From positions 62,001-126,000 of the forward strand of contig NZ_VDMA02000021.1 of assembly GCF_006334915.2 (NCBI RefSeq): DNA of 64,000 nucleotides, given 5' to 3'. How positions within the stretch are numbered: the stretch's first letter is position 1; every line of letters begins with the position of its first letter. The notes under the pieces were generated by a model, which saw nothing but the letters and a program-made list of their open reading frames with translations, searched no databases and had not been told where the DNA came from. The DNA is from Microbispora catharanthi. Its GTDB lineage: Bacteria > Actinomycetota > Actinomycetes > Streptosporangiales > Streptosporangiaceae. Below are positions 16,522-25,101 of this stretch, piece after piece. The translations under genes and the position numbers were made by a program.

Positions 16522-17135
16522 GGCGTTCAATAAGCCATTTTTTGTCCACGCCGCCGCGACCCGGGCCTCCCGGCTGGCCTACACCATCCTCGACGGCACG
16601 CTCATCCCGATCGACCGCGTCGCCGACCAGAAGCCGTACTACTCCGGCAAGCACAAGCGCCACGGATTAACGTCCAGGTCCTCGCCGATCCCGCCGGCCG
16701 CCTGGTCTGGGCCTCTCCTGCTCTTCCCGGGGCGGTGCACGACCTGACCGCAGCCCGCATCGTGGGCCTGATCGACGCACTGACGGCCAACGGCGTGCTG
16801 ACCTTCGCCGACAAGGGCTACCAAGGCGCAGGTGGCACGGTCCGCACCCCGTTCAAGCGCCACCGGCACCGGCCCCGGCTGTCACGCGGGCAGAAGGACG
16901 TCAACCGTGCCCACGCCCGCATCCGAGCCCTCGGCGGACGCGCCATCGCGACCCTGAAGACGTGGTGGAAGGTCCTGGCCAAGCTCCGCTGCTGTCCTCG
17001 CCGGGCCACCGCGATCGTGAAGGCCATCCTCGTCCTGCACGCCGTCGAAGCCGACCCCTACTCAGGATTGAAGGGCTCAATGGACCAGCTGAGATTGCGA
17101 TATCCGAGTTGACCTGCCAGTCGTCATTGAGCGCC
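16522..17135 (+). mobile_element. Decayed IS5-type insertion sequence remnant
   Basis: About 614 bases bounded by imperfect inverted ends: GGCGTTCAATAA at 16522-16533 and, inverted, GGCGCTCAATGA at 17124-17135 (10 of 12 match). Inside is the C-terminal half of an IS5-family DDE transposase with a frameshift. A complete element of this kind would be about 200-250 bases longer, so the N-terminal coding part has been lost by internal deletion. It cannot move itself. Confidence 0.6.
16555..17112 (+). pseudogene. IS5-family transposase, truncated and frameshifted
   Basis: The first frame reads LAYTILDGTLIPIDRVADQ then KPYYSGKHKRHG. The match then moves to another frame: VQVLADPAGRLVWASPALPG, HDLTAARIVGLIDAL, ADKGYQGAGG, RIRALGGRAIATLKTWWKVL. 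The break lies at about 16664-16665, where one G seems to be missing from a GGG run (CACGGATT instead of CACGGGATT). The DDE residues in ILDGT, PGAVHD and the late Glu region are partly kept, but the N-terminal third is gone. Confidence 0.8.
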
Positions 17136-17172
17136 TTGCGGGACTCCGCCCGGCCGATCCGCGTGCCGCCCA

Positions 17173-18120
17173 TCATTGCGTCTGCTGGTCGCGGCGGGTC
17201 TGCTTCTTCTCGCGGATGACCGCGTGGGCGTCGGCGACGGGGCCTAGGTGAGCGAGCTTGTCGGGATTGACGATCGAGCGGATGGTCTGGATGCGTCCGT
17301 CCAGGATGTCGAGCGTCCAGACGTTGAAGATGTGACCGTCTCGGTCGCGGGTGATCGCACCCGGCTGGCCGTTCACCTCGTGCGCCTCCAGCACCGCGCC
17401 GATCTGGGCGAACGGCGGGATGGCGACGGACAGCACTCGGGCGATCTTCGCGACGCCGAAGAGGGGGATCGTACTCCCGATCTTGCCGGCACCGTCGTTG
17501 ACCAGCTGGACGTCGGCGGCCAGCAGTTCCTGCAGCCCTGTGACGTCCCCCTCCCTCATGGCATGGAAGAACCGCCCGGCGAGCTGCTCGCGGGCCCGGC
17601 GATCCGCCTCGAAGCGGGGCCGGCCCGCGTCCATATGACGGCGTGCCTGCACCGCGAGCTGGCGGCAGGCCGCCTCCGACCGCTCCACCGCGGCGGCGAT
17701 CTCCCGGTAGCTGAAGGCGAACACCTCGCGGAGCACGAAGACCGCACGCTCGAGCGGGCTGAGCCGCTCCAGCAGGATCAGCGCCGCCATCGACAACGAG
17801 TCGGACAGCTCCGCCGACCGCTCCGGGTCCTGGTAGGGGTCGGTCAGCAGCGGTTCGGGGAACCATGGCCCGACGTAAGCCTCGCGCCGGACGCGGGCCG
17901 AGCGCAGCACGTCGATCGAGATCCGCGTCACCGTGGCCGACAGGAAGGCCTTGGGTGACTCGGGCTGAGCCGGGGAACCTTCGTAGCGCAGCCAGGCCTC
18001 CTGGACGGCGTCCTCGGCCTCGCTCACGCTGCCCAGGATGCGGTAGGCGATAGCGAAAAGCAGCGGCCTCAGTTCCTGGAAGTCCTCGACGCGAGTCACG
18101 CCGACCATTGATATCACCAC
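17173..18120 (-). CDS. ECF41-type RNA polymerase sigma factor
   Basis: A 315-residue extracytoplasmic-function sigma factor of the SigJ/ECF41 group. Region 2 (LLFAIAYRILGSVSEAEDAVQEAWLR) and region 4 (LSPLERAVFVLREVFAFSYREIAAAVERS) are clear. The extra C-terminal SnoaL-like domain (about residues 190-300) ends with RSIVNPDKLAHL, the NPDKL signature of ECF41 proteins; in this group that domain, not a separate anti-sigma factor, controls activity. It is divergent from the SDR gene at 18234, a typical ECF41 partner. The start may be ATG 18120 or the ATG four codons later. Confidence 0.93.
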   Translation of the reverse strand: MVISMVGVTRVEDFQELRPLLFAIAYRILGSVSEAEDAVQEAWLRYEGSPAQPESPKAFLSATVTRISIDVLRSARVRREAYVGPWFPEPLLTDPYQDPERSAELSDSLSMAALILLERLSPLERAVFVLREVFAFSYREIAAAVERSEAACRQLAVQARRHMDAGRPRFEADRRAREQLAGRFFHAMREGDVTGLQELLAADVQLVNDGAGKIGSTIPLFGVAKIARVLSVAIPPFAQIGAVLEAHEVNGQPGAITRDRDGHIFNVWTLDILDGRIQTIRSIVNPDKLAHLGPVADAHAVIREKKQTRRDQQTQ

Positions 18121-18163
18121 TCAGGATAAAGGTGACATGGTGTCGCAGGTCACACTCGAGCGA

Positions 18164-18191
18164 TCTCACATCTCTGCCGGGCTATCTCGTC
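18164..18191 (+). promoter_or_regulatory. Candidate ECF41 promoter for the SDR gene
   Basis: TCTCACA (18164-18170) is followed after 17 bases by CGTC (18188-18191). The ECF41 consensus I know is TGTCACA and CGTC with a spacer of about 16, so this has one mismatch and one extra spacer base. It lies 43 bases before the SDR start. Confidence 0.45.
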
Positions 18192-18233
18192 CAGGGGGTT
18201 GTAACGGCTGAAAGCGGCAACAAGGAGCACACC

Positions 18234-19079
18234 ATGCAGAAGGTTTGGTTCGTCACCGGCTCGTCCCGCGGCCTGGGCCGCAACTTCGTGGAGGCCGCCC
18301 TGGCGCGCGGCGACAAGGTCGCTGCCACCGCCCGGAACACCGCGAGCCTGCGGGCGCTGGCCGACACCTATGGAGACGCGGTGCTTCCACTGGAGATGGA
18401 CGTGACCGACAGGGCCACCGTCTTCGAGAGCGTGAAGCGCGCCAAGGAGCACTTCGGCCGGCTCGACGTCATCGTGAACAACGCCGGCTACGCCCAGGTC
18501 GGCGCGGTCGAAGAACTTACAGAACAGGAACTGCGCGACCAGCTCGAGACCAATCTGTTCGGCGCGGTGTGGGTGGTCCAGGCCGCGCTGCCGTACCTGC
18601 GTGAGCAGCGCTCGGGGCACATCATCCAGCTTTCCTCGGCCGCCGGGGTCATCGCGATGCCGCTCGGCGGCGCGTACCACGCCTCTAAGTGGGCCCTGGA
18701 GGGCCTGAACGAGGCGCTCGCCGGCGAGGTCGCCGAGTTCGGCGTCAAGGTGACCATCATCGAGCCCGGCGGCTTCGCCACCCGGGACGGCAACAACCCC
18801 GACCCGCTCGCCAACGGCCACATGGCCAAGCCCGACCCGGCCTACGACGGTCTCCGTCAGCACCTCGGGGCGATGGCGGGGAAGATGCCCGCAGGCGACC
18901 CGGCCGCCGCGGCGCAGGCACTGCTGAAGCTCGTGGACTCCGCCAACCCGCCGGTGCGGGTGCTGTTCGGCAAGGGCTTCCACCCACTGATCGAGCGGGC
19001 CTACGCCGACCGGCTCAAGACCTGGGCCGACTGGCAGGACCTCTCAATCGAGGCACACGGCAACCTCGAAGCCCGCTGA
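18234..19079 (+). CDS. Short-chain dehydrogenase/reductase (ECF41 partner)
   Basis: A 281-residue NAD(P)-dependent oxidoreductase. Cofactor motif TGSSRGLGRNF at residues 8-18, NNAG for fold stability, catalytic Ser in IIQLSSAAG, and the YHASKWALEG Tyr/Lys pair. It ends in a long C-terminal tail (about residues 190-281) as in classical SDRs that take bulky substrates. AAGGAG seven bases before the ATG fixes the start. Divergence from the ECF41 gene suggests it is the main target of that sigma factor, perhaps in redox or envelope stress. The substrate is unknown. Confidence 0.92.
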   Translation: MQKVWFVTGSSRGLGRNFVEAALARGDKVAATARNTASLRALADTYGDAVLPLEMDVTDRATVFESVKRAKEHFGRLDVIVNNAGYAQVGAVEELTEQELRDQLETNLFGAVWVVQAALPYLREQRSGHIIQLSSAAGVIAMPLGGAYHASKWALEGLNEALAGEVAEFGVKVTIIEPGGFATRDGNNPDPLANGHMAKPDPAYDGLRQHLGAMAGKMPAGDPAAAAQALLKLVDSANPPVRVLFGKGFHPLIERAYADRLKTWADWQDLSIEAHGNLEAR

Positions 19080-19363
19080 CTCAGGTGAGAGGCCGCGCAA
19101 CCGGCGAGCGGCGCCCAGGTCGCCCAGGCCACCTGGGCGTCCGGGCGATCCGCTCGGCCGGTGAGCCGGATTGTCCTGACGGAGTTGGGGCCTGCTCCCA
19201 CGTGGGCGGGATGATCGGGCTTCCACCTCAGTCGCTTACGGCCCCGACGCCCGGCACGGCGATCACCCGGCCGCGCTGCCGCCCGCAGCGCGCCACCACG
19301 ATCATGCAACCATCCTTGTCCTGCAGCTCATCGAAGAAGGCCGCTACCCAGGATGAAAAGCGC
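19080..19363. other. Gap between convergent genes, nothing recognised
   Basis: The 284 bases between the SDR gene and the CoA-transferase gene hold no convincing gene. Open frames on the minus strand (up to 102 codons) look like chance frames in GC-rich DNA. No strong terminator hairpin was found. Confidence 0.5.
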
Positions 19364-20623
19364 TCAATGCAACAACCCCGCGTGGCGGGCGTCGTAGGTG
19401 AGCCGGTCACGGTGATCGGGGTGCGCTATCGCGATCAGCGCGGCCGCGCGCTGGGAGATGCTGCGGCCCCTCAGCTCAGCGATGCCGTACTCGGTGACGA
19501 CGTGGTCGACGGTGTTCTTCAGCGTGGTGACCGGGGTGGCGCGGCCGAGCTGGACCTTGATTCTGCTGGTGCCGTCGCCGGTGGCCGCGTGGGTGACGAG
19601 GAACGCCCGCCCGCCGTCGGAGTACATGGCGCCGCGGGCGAAGTCAGCCTGCCCTCCCGAGCCCGACCAGTAACGACCCGCGATGGTCTCGCTGGCCGCC
19701 TGGCCCATGAGGTCGACCTCACTGGTGGCGTTGATCGACATCATGGCGGGTTCGCGGGCCACCACTCGTGGATCGTTGACCCAGTCGACCGGCAGCATGG
19801 CCACCGACGCGTTGCCGTCGAGCCAGTCGAAGAAACGCCGGGTGCCGATGCAGAAGGTGGCGACATGCTTGTCGCGATGGAGCTTCTTGCGCGCGCCGGT
19901 GACGACGCCTTGTTCCGCCAGGTGCATGACGCCGTCGGACATCGCCTCGGTGTGCACGCCCAGATCGCGGTGCCCCGCCAGCTCGGCCAGCAGCGCGTCG
20001 GGGATACGGCCGACGCCGATCTGCAGGCATGCCCCGTCCGGCACCCGCTCGGCGACCAGTTCCGCGATACGCGTGTCCCGGTCGTCGGGTACGGCCGGCA
20101 TCGTCTCCTGAAGGGGGTAGTCGGCGACGCACCAGCCGGCGACCTGGCTGACGTGGATCTGGTTCTGTCCGAAAGTGCGCGGCATGCACGGGTTGGCCTC
20201 CAGGAAGAACGGCACCTCGCCGATGAGCGCCGCCGCGTAGTCGGCATTGGTGCCGAGGCTGAAGTAGCCGTGCTCGTCGGGCATGGTCGACGCGGCCAGG
20301 ACCAGGGAGTGCCGGGTGTACTCGCGTAGCAGCAGGGGCACCTCGCTGAAGTGCGCCGGGACGAGCTCGCACGTGCCGTTCCAGTACGCCTGCCGGCATC
20401 CCGGCCCCAGGTAGTAGCTGACATGGGTCAGCCGCCCCGGGTATTTGCCGTTGATATAGGGGCGTTCGCGGGCGGGATCCATCTGATGGATCCGAACACC
20501 GGTCAAGCGGTCGGCGTGGGCCTCAAGAGCATCGATGACGGTGTGCGGTTCGCCGTTGCGGATCGGCACGATAAGGTCCGCGCCGTCTCGCACCAGGTCC
20601 AGCACGTCGGTCGGTGCGTTCAT
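19364..20623 (-). CDS. Acetyl-CoA hydrolase/transferase family (4-hydroxybutyrate CoA-transferase-like)
   Basis: A 419-residue CoA-transferase of the Cat1/Cat2 family, which moves CoA from acetyl-CoA to a short carboxylic acid such as 4-hydroxybutyrate, or hydrolyses acetyl-CoA. Motifs are the glycine loop QIGVGRIPDALL, the likely active-site Glu in GVHTEAMSDGVM, and the C-terminal IVTEYG-like HVVTEYGIAELRGRS. The length fits the family. The start is ATG 20623 with AGGAGG just upstream (visible as cctcct on the plus strand). It stands alone. Confidence 0.9.
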   Translation of the reverse strand: MNAPTDVLDLVRDGADLIVPIRNGEPHTVIDALEAHADRLTGVRIHQMDPARERPYINGKYPGRLTHVSYYLGPGCRQAYWNGTCELVPAHFSEVPLLLREYTRHSLVLAASTMPDEHGYFSLGTNADYAAALIGEVPFFLEANPCMPRTFGQNQIHVSQVAGWCVADYPLQETMPAVPDDRDTRIAELVAERVPDGACLQIGVGRIPDALLAELAGHRDLGVHTEAMSDGVMHLAEQGVVTGARKKLHRDKHVATFCIGTRRFFDWLDGNASVAMLPVDWVNDPRVVAREPAMMSINATSEVDLMGQAASETIAGRYWSGSGGQADFARGAMYSDGGRAFLVTHAATGDGTSRIKVQLGRATPVTTLKNTVDHVVTEYGIAELRGRSISQRAAALIAIAHPDHRDRLTYDARHAGLLH

Positions 20624-20880
20624 GACACCTCCTGGTGGACCGCGACTGCTGTCGCGCCGCCGATCCGACGGTCAGGCGTCTTCTTGACTTCCCTGCTTCA
20701 GCAACCGGGTGACCAGAGCCGACGTGAACGTCGAGTCCACCGGGCGCCGGCCGAACTCGGTCTGGCCCGCATGGTGCGGTCGGCTTCCTTTCCAGTCTGC
20801 CACCCGACGCGGTCGCGCCCCGCCACATCAGGACGGCCGCCTGGGCCACGCGCGGCTGGGCTTGATCCGGCAGACGCGAC

Positions 20881-21762
20881 CTAGAGGTCGAGCCGGTAGC
20901 GGACGGTCCGGTGCGTCGGCACGTAGCCGAGTGCGTCGTTGATGCCCCGCATGTACGTGTTGCCGTCGGCGGTGTCGGCGAGCAGCCCCCCGAGGTCCGG
21001 GTGGCGTTCGCGGACCAGCCGGATCATCTCGGCCTTCATCCGGCGGCCGAGGCCGCGCCCGCGGTGCTCGGGAAGGACGCCGGTGCCGTAGTGCTGCCCG
21101 TCGCCCGTGCCGTCGCCGGGGACCACCAGCTCGGTGAAGCCCGCGATCGTCCCACGGTCCGCGTCGACCGCCGCGACGGTGTGCAGGAGCTCACCGCGCC
21201 GCGCGATCGCCTCGGCGGCGGCCCTGACCCGGGCGACGTCCCAAGGCGTCGGCCTGTAGTCGAGCCCGTCCATCGGCATGTCGTCCATGGCACGGCGGGA
21301 CGCGGCGAACGTCTCGGCCAGTTCGTCCGGGACGACGCCCTCCCAGGAGACCAGCCGATATCCCGGATGCGGCTCCGCGAGGGCGGCGGCGAGGACGGCG
21401 GTGTCCACACCGGCCAGTGCCAGGCGGGTGAACGTCAGGCCCAGTGCCGGGCGGAACCCCCGCGCGGCCAGGAACGCTTCTCCGGGGGCGCCGGCCTCCG
21501 CCTCCGCGGTGACGCACCGCCGGCCCTCCTCGCGCGCCGCCGCCAGGGCCGCGGCGAGCAGGCGCGACCCCACCCCGGCGCGGCGCTCGGCCGGGTGGAC
21601 GTGCAGGTCGAGCTCGGCGAGATGCTCGTGGCCCGCGGCGGTGAACAGGCGCAGGTACGCCGATCCGGCGGGTACGCCGTCAGGCCGGGAGGCCAGCCAG
21701 GCCAGACGGTGACTCGAGGCGCCGGTATGCGGATCGACCAGACGGGTCAACTGAAAAGACAT
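20881..21762 (-). CDS. Tandem-GNAT acetyltransferase
   Basis: A 293-residue protein with two GNAT folds. The N-terminal domain has LDLHVHPAERRAGVGSRLLAA (acetyl-CoA loop R-x-x-G-x-G). The C-terminal domain has TGVLPEHRGRGLGRRMKAEM and ends in NDALGYVPTHRTVRYRLDL. This two-domain layout, with one domain often inactive, resembles mycothiol synthase-like and Eis-like actinobacterial enzymes, but the substrate cannot be assigned. No neighbour gives a clue. Confidence 0.88.
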   Translation of the reverse strand: MSFQLTRLVDPHTGASSHRLAWLASRPDGVPAGSAYLRLFTAAGHEHLAELDLHVHPAERRAGVGSRLLAAALAAAREEGRRCVTAEAEAGAPGEAFLAARGFRPALGLTFTRLALAGVDTAVLAAALAEPHPGYRLVSWEGVVPDELAETFAASRRAMDDMPMDGLDYRPTPWDVARVRAAAEAIARRGELLHTVAAVDADRGTIAGFTELVVPGDGTGDGQHYGTGVLPEHRGRGLGRRMKAEMIRLVRERHPDLGGLLADTADGNTYMRGINDALGYVPTHRTVRYRLDL

Positions 21763-21806
21763 GGGCGCACACCGTAGCCATCGGTGCGCTCACGGATCAA
21801 CGGGAT

Positions 21807-22256
21807 TTACCGGAACTCCTGCGCGGGCAGGGCCGACAGGACCCGCAACACCCGCACGAACGCCTCCCTGTCGTCGTCGGACAGCCGCGACAGAAGCCGC
21901 TCCTCCATCCGGCGGATGCCCGCCTGAGCCGCGTCCCGCAGGCGCCGACCCTCCGGCGTGATGGACAGGAGCCGGACGCGGCGGTCGGCCGGGTCCGGGC
22001 TCCGCTCGATCAGCCCTCTGCGCTGGAGGTCGTCCAGGACGCGGATGATGCGCGTCTTGTCCGCGCCGATCGACTCCGCCAGCGCGGCCTGCGTGCGCAC
22101 CGGCCGCTCGTCCAGGCCCAGAAGCACGGCGTACGCCCACATCGACAGGCCGTGCTCCCGCAGGATCGGCGTCTCGGCGGCCATCAGCGCCCTGGTCAGG
22201 GGGGCCGCCATCGCGGCGAGATCGGGGCGGTCGGGCATGCCCCACAGCTTAGACAT
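21807..22256 (-). CDS. MarR-family regulator
   Basis: About 149 residues. The winged helix includes TQAALAESIGADKTRIIRVLD and the wing LIERSPDPADRRVRLLSIT, with the conserved DRR turn. Starts at ATG 22256 (MSKLWGMPDRP) or ATG 22238 are possible; neither has a clear ribosome site. It is divergent from the TIGR03086 gene at 22315, with a perfect palindrome between them at 22290-22301. Confidence 0.88.
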   Translation of the reverse strand: MSKLWGMPDRPDLAAMAAPLTRALMAAETPILREHGLSMWAYAVLLGLDERPVRTQAALAESIGADKTRIIRVLDDLQRRGLIERSPDPADRRVRLLSITPEGRRLRDAAQAGIRRMEERLLSRLSDDDREAFVRVLRVLSALPAQEFR

Positions 22257-22289
22257 TGACAGAAGATAAGCGTATGCATATCGTCTGCG

Positions 22290-22301
22290 TTCGTATACGA
22301 A
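22290..22301. promoter_or_regulatory. Putative MarR operator
   Basis: TTCGTATACGAA is a perfect 12-base palindrome 13 bases before the TIGR03086 start. A related half-site, CGTATGCATA, lies at 22271-22280. The position between divergent marR and enzyme genes fits repression of both. Confidence 0.55.
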
Positions 22302-22314
22302 ATCTGGAGGAGAG

Positions 22315-22914
22315 ATGGACATCCGGGAGCTGGACCGGCGGGCCGTGCAGGCGAGCGTCGAAGTGGTGGCAGAGGTGCGTCCCGGCGATCTGGAGCGGCC
22401 GACGCCCTGCGCGGGCTGGACCCTGGCCGACCTGCTGGCGCACATGACCGCCCAGCACCTCGGCTTCGCCGCCGCGGCGGAGGGCCGCGGGGCCGACCTC
22501 GACGTGTGGCGGGAGCGGCCCGCCCCCGACCCCGTCTGGGCCTACGCCGCGGCGGCCGAGCGCGTCACCGCCGCGTTCGCGGCCGAGGGGGTGCTCGACC
22601 GCGGGTTCGTCCTCCCCCAAGTGGGGGTGGACGCGCCGTTCCCGGCCGTGCACGCCATCGGCTTCCACTTCATCGACTATCTGGTCCACGGGTGGGACGT
22701 CGCCCGCGCACTGGGGATCGCCTACGATCCCGACCCCGACCTGGCCGAGGCCGCCTGGCCGATCGCCCTGGCGGTGCCGGACGGCGACTACCGCGAGAGG
22801 CCGGGCGCCGCCTTCGCGCCGAGCGTGCCCGCCGCCCCGGAGGCCGCCCGCTTCGACCAGATCCTCGCCCGTCTCGGCCGGACCCCCGCTCACGGGAGCA
22901 GCAGGCCCCAGTAG
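22315..22914 (+). CDS. TIGR03086-family metal-binding protein (DinB/mycothiol-dependent type)
   Basis: A 199-residue four-helix-bundle protein of the DinB superfamily. The family signature TPCAGWTLADLLAHM is present near residues 30-44, and a metal-binding HFIDYLVHGWD lies near 120-130. Relatives include mycothiol-dependent maleylpyruvate isomerase, so a mycothiol-dependent detoxification role is reasonable but unproven. GGAGGAGAG just before the ATG supports the start. The 3' end overlaps the convergent hydrolase gene by 25 bases. Probably repressed by the divergent MarR protein. Confidence 0.88.
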   Translation: MDIRELDRRAVQASVEVVAEVRPGDLERPTPCAGWTLADLLAHMTAQHLGFAAAAEGRGADLDVWRERPAPDPVWAYAAAAERVTAAFAAEGVLDRGFVLPQVGVDAPFPAVHAIGFHFIDYLVHGWDVARALGIAYDPDPDLAEAAWPIALAVPDGDYRERPGAAFAPSVPAAPEAARFDQILARLGRTPAHGSSRPQ

Positions 22915-24323
22915 AGGGACCACGGGAGGAACACGGCGCCGCCGGCGAGCAGGAGCCCGAGACGGACCCGCTCGCCCCTCGTCCCGGCCCGCCGCCACGC
23001 CCGGACGGTCCGTGCGGAGGCGGCCACCGTGGTCAGCGCCAGGGCCTGCAGGGCCAGCCAGACGACCGGACGGCCGAGCACCACCGGCCCCGGGGCGGCC
23101 AGCTTGCCTCCCGTCATGAGCAGATAGAACAGGAAGGCGAACGACCCGAGCACCGCCGCCGGTCCGGCGGCGCTGAGCACACGCGGCGCGGCCGGCAGAG
23201 CCGTACGGGACCGCCCGCGCAGCCGGCGGCCGAGGGCGGTCACCGGGTAGGCGGCGAACGCGGCGATCAGCAGCAGCATCACGGCCAGCTGCACCGGGGC
23301 CGACTCCCACGGCGCCGGACGGTCCACCGGCACGGTGGGCGTCGCCTGCTCGGGCGCGGGGCCCGAGACGCTCGACAGCGGCGGCCGCCCCGAGACGACC
23401 TCCCGGACCCAGGTGCCGACAAGGTCGGCGTACCCGGGCGCGAGGGCGGGAAGCCGGGTGACGCCGCCGTCGGGTGTGAGGTGGGCGGCATGGTCCGCCC
23501 CGGGGAAGAACCGGAACGTGTAGTGCCGGTTGCCGCCCTTCTCCAGCGCCCGCGCGAAGATCGGCGGAGTCTCCTTCGGCGGGGTCAGCAGATCGTGGAC
23601 GCCCCAGACGGCGAGCACCGGCTGCCGCACGGCGGAGAGGGTCGGCTCGGGGTCGTACCAGGGCTCGGGGAACATGCCGCCGTCCGCGATCAGCCGGTAG
23701 AGGTTCGGCTCGGCCCGATCCACCAACGATCCCGCGACCCCCGCCTTGCGCAGACCCGCGGCGACGGCCCAGGTCTGCTGCCGCAGCGGCGTGAGCGCGT
23801 TGGCGCCGACGACCACGACGAACGCGACGTCCCGCGAGCGGGCGGCCGCGAGGGGCGCGACCCAGCCGCCCTCGCTGAGCCCCCAGACACCCACCTTCGC
23901 CGGGTCCACGCCCGGCTGCGACCGCAGCGCGGCCACCGCCCCGAGCGCGTCGCCGGCCAGCTGCGCGTACGAGCGGTGGAAGAGCGAGTAGCCCTCCGAC
24001 CTCTTGTCGTAGACGAGCACGGACATGCCCCTGCGGGCGAACTCCACGGCCTCACCCATGAGCTTCGTGCGCGGCGTTCCGGTACCCGCGCCGTGGACGA
24101 GCACCATGCCGGGACGCCCGGAGGACGCCTTGACCGGCGACACCACCGTGCCGTGCAGGGTGAGACCGCCGCTGCCGGGGAAACTCACCTCCCTTCCGGT
24201 CAGGCCGGCGGGAACGGCGACCGCGTCCGCGGCGGCCGGGGACGGTGGGGCGGCGGAGGCGGCCGCCGCGGGGGCCGCCATCAGGGTGAGAACGAGGCCG
24301 ATGGCCAGGGCTGTTCGACGCAT
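22890..24323 (-). CDS. Exported alpha/beta hydrolase with C-terminal membrane domain
   Basis: A 477-residue fusion. Residues 1-30 are a signal peptide (MRRTALAIGLVLTLMAAPAAA). The alpha/beta hydrolase domain has the oxyanion VLVHGAGTG, nucleophile Ser in WGLSEGGWVAP, Asp in WGVHDLLTPP and His in FPGADHAAHL. After about residue 350, four membrane segments follow (VQLAVMLLLIAAFAAYPV and three more). The catalytic domain should therefore lie outside the membrane, tethered by its C-terminus. The ArsR-type gene is divergent, with a dyad at 24341-24370 between them. Confidence 0.87.
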   Translation of the reverse strand: MRRTALAIGLVLTLMAAPAAAASAAPPSPAAADAVAVPAGLTGREVSFPGSGGLTLHGTVVSPVKASSGRPGMVLVHGAGTGTPRTKLMGEAVEFARRGMSVLVYDKRSEGYSLFHRSYAQLAGDALGAVAALRSQPGVDPAKVGVWGLSEGGWVAPLAAARSRDVAFVVVVGANALTPLRQQTWAVAAGLRKAGVAGSLVDRAEPNLYRLIADGGMFPEPWYDPEPTLSAVRQPVLAVWGVHDLLTPPKETPPIFARALEKGGNRHYTFRFFPGADHAAHLTPDGGVTRLPALAPGYADLVGTWVREVVSGRPPLSSVSGPAPEQATPTVPVDRPAPWESAPVQLAVMLLLIAAFAAYPVTALGRRLRGRSRTALPAAPRVLSAAGPAAVLGSFAFLFYLLMTGGKLAAPGPVVLGRPVVWLALQALALTTVAASARTVRAWRRAGTRGERVRLGLLLAGGAVFLPWSLYWGLLLP

Positions 24324-24340
24324 GTTGCCGAAGCTAGTCT

Positions 24341-24370
24341 GCAGAGAGTTCTCGGCATAGCGTTCTCTGC
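24341..24370. promoter_or_regulatory. Putative operator between hydrolase and ArsR-type gene
   Basis: GCAGAGA (24341-24347) and TCTCTGC (24364-24370) form a perfect inverted repeat 16 bases apart, in the 70-base region between the two divergent starts. It is a likely site for the ArsR-type protein. Confidence 0.55.
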
Positions 24371-24393
24371 AGATATCGTTCTGGAGGACTAGG

Positions 24394-24966
24394 GTGATCC
24401 TCATGAAGGACGAGGAGCCGTTCCTGCTGGACGACCCGGCCCGTCTCAAGGCGCTGGCCCACCCCATGCGGCGGCTCATCCTGCGCCACCTCAACATCCA
24501 TGGCCCCGCGACCTCCACCACGATCGGTGAACTGCTCGGCGCGAAGACCGGCACGACCAGCTACCACCTGCGCCAACTGGAGAAGTACGGCTTCATCGAG
24601 GAGATCCCCGAGCGTTCCGGCGGCCGGGAACGCTGGTGGCGCAGGAGCGAGACCCCGCGCGACATGCGCGCACCGACCCCCGAGCAGCTCGCGCCCGAGG
24701 ACCGCCAGGTGCTGGAGGAGTTCCACCGCGTCGGCTTCGAGGAGGACCGGGCGCTCCTGGAGCGCTTCCCCGACGCGTACCGGCGCGATCCCGACTGGGC
24801 CAAAGGCTCGCGGGGTCTCGGCCGGATGACGAAGGAGGAGTTCGCCGAGTTCTTCGACGCCTACGTCGCGCTGGTGCTCAAGTACAGCCCCCGAGCACAG
24901 GACGCGTCGCCGGGCGCGCGGCCTCTGTACATCCGGATGATCGCCTTTCCCGCCGACGAGTCCTGA
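24394..24966 (+). CDS. ArsR-type helix-turn-helix regulator
   Basis: About 190 residues. The winged helix spans roughly residues 15-85 (RLKALAHPMRRLILRHL, TTIGELLGAKTGTTSYHLRQLEKYGFIEE). The C-terminal 100 residues form a helical domain rich in acidic residues. No metal-binding cysteines, so it is not a metal sensor. GGAGG lies six bases before the GTG at 24394, making that the preferred start over ATG 24403. Divergent from the exported hydrolase, probably its regulator. Confidence 0.88.
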   Translation: MILMKDEEPFLLDDPARLKALAHPMRRLILRHLNIHGPATSTTIGELLGAKTGTTSYHLRQLEKYGFIEEIPERSGGRERWWRRSETPRDMRAPTPEQLAPEDRQVLEEFHRVGFEEDRALLERFPDAYRRDPDWAKGSRGLGRMTKEEFAEFFDAYVALVLKYSPRAQDASPGARPLYIRMIAFPADES

Positions 24967-25101
24967 GTCCCCACGGAACTCACACGGCCCAGCCTGTGAG
25001 CTGGGTTATCGTGAAAATGCTGCCGATGTCCGGGCGTCGCCATGCCGGTCACGGCGCAGGCGCACCATACGGCCGCTCTCGTCGGGGGAAGGGAACGTCC
25101 G

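Noticed and set aside
19080-19363. Possible transposon remnant between the SDR and CoA-transferase genes
   Set aside because: No inverted ends and no transposase motif could be shown in either strand.
25042-25101. Earlier start for the SnoaL-like protein at 25042
   Set aside because: The extra twenty residues match no family, and GGGAA before 25102 fits better.
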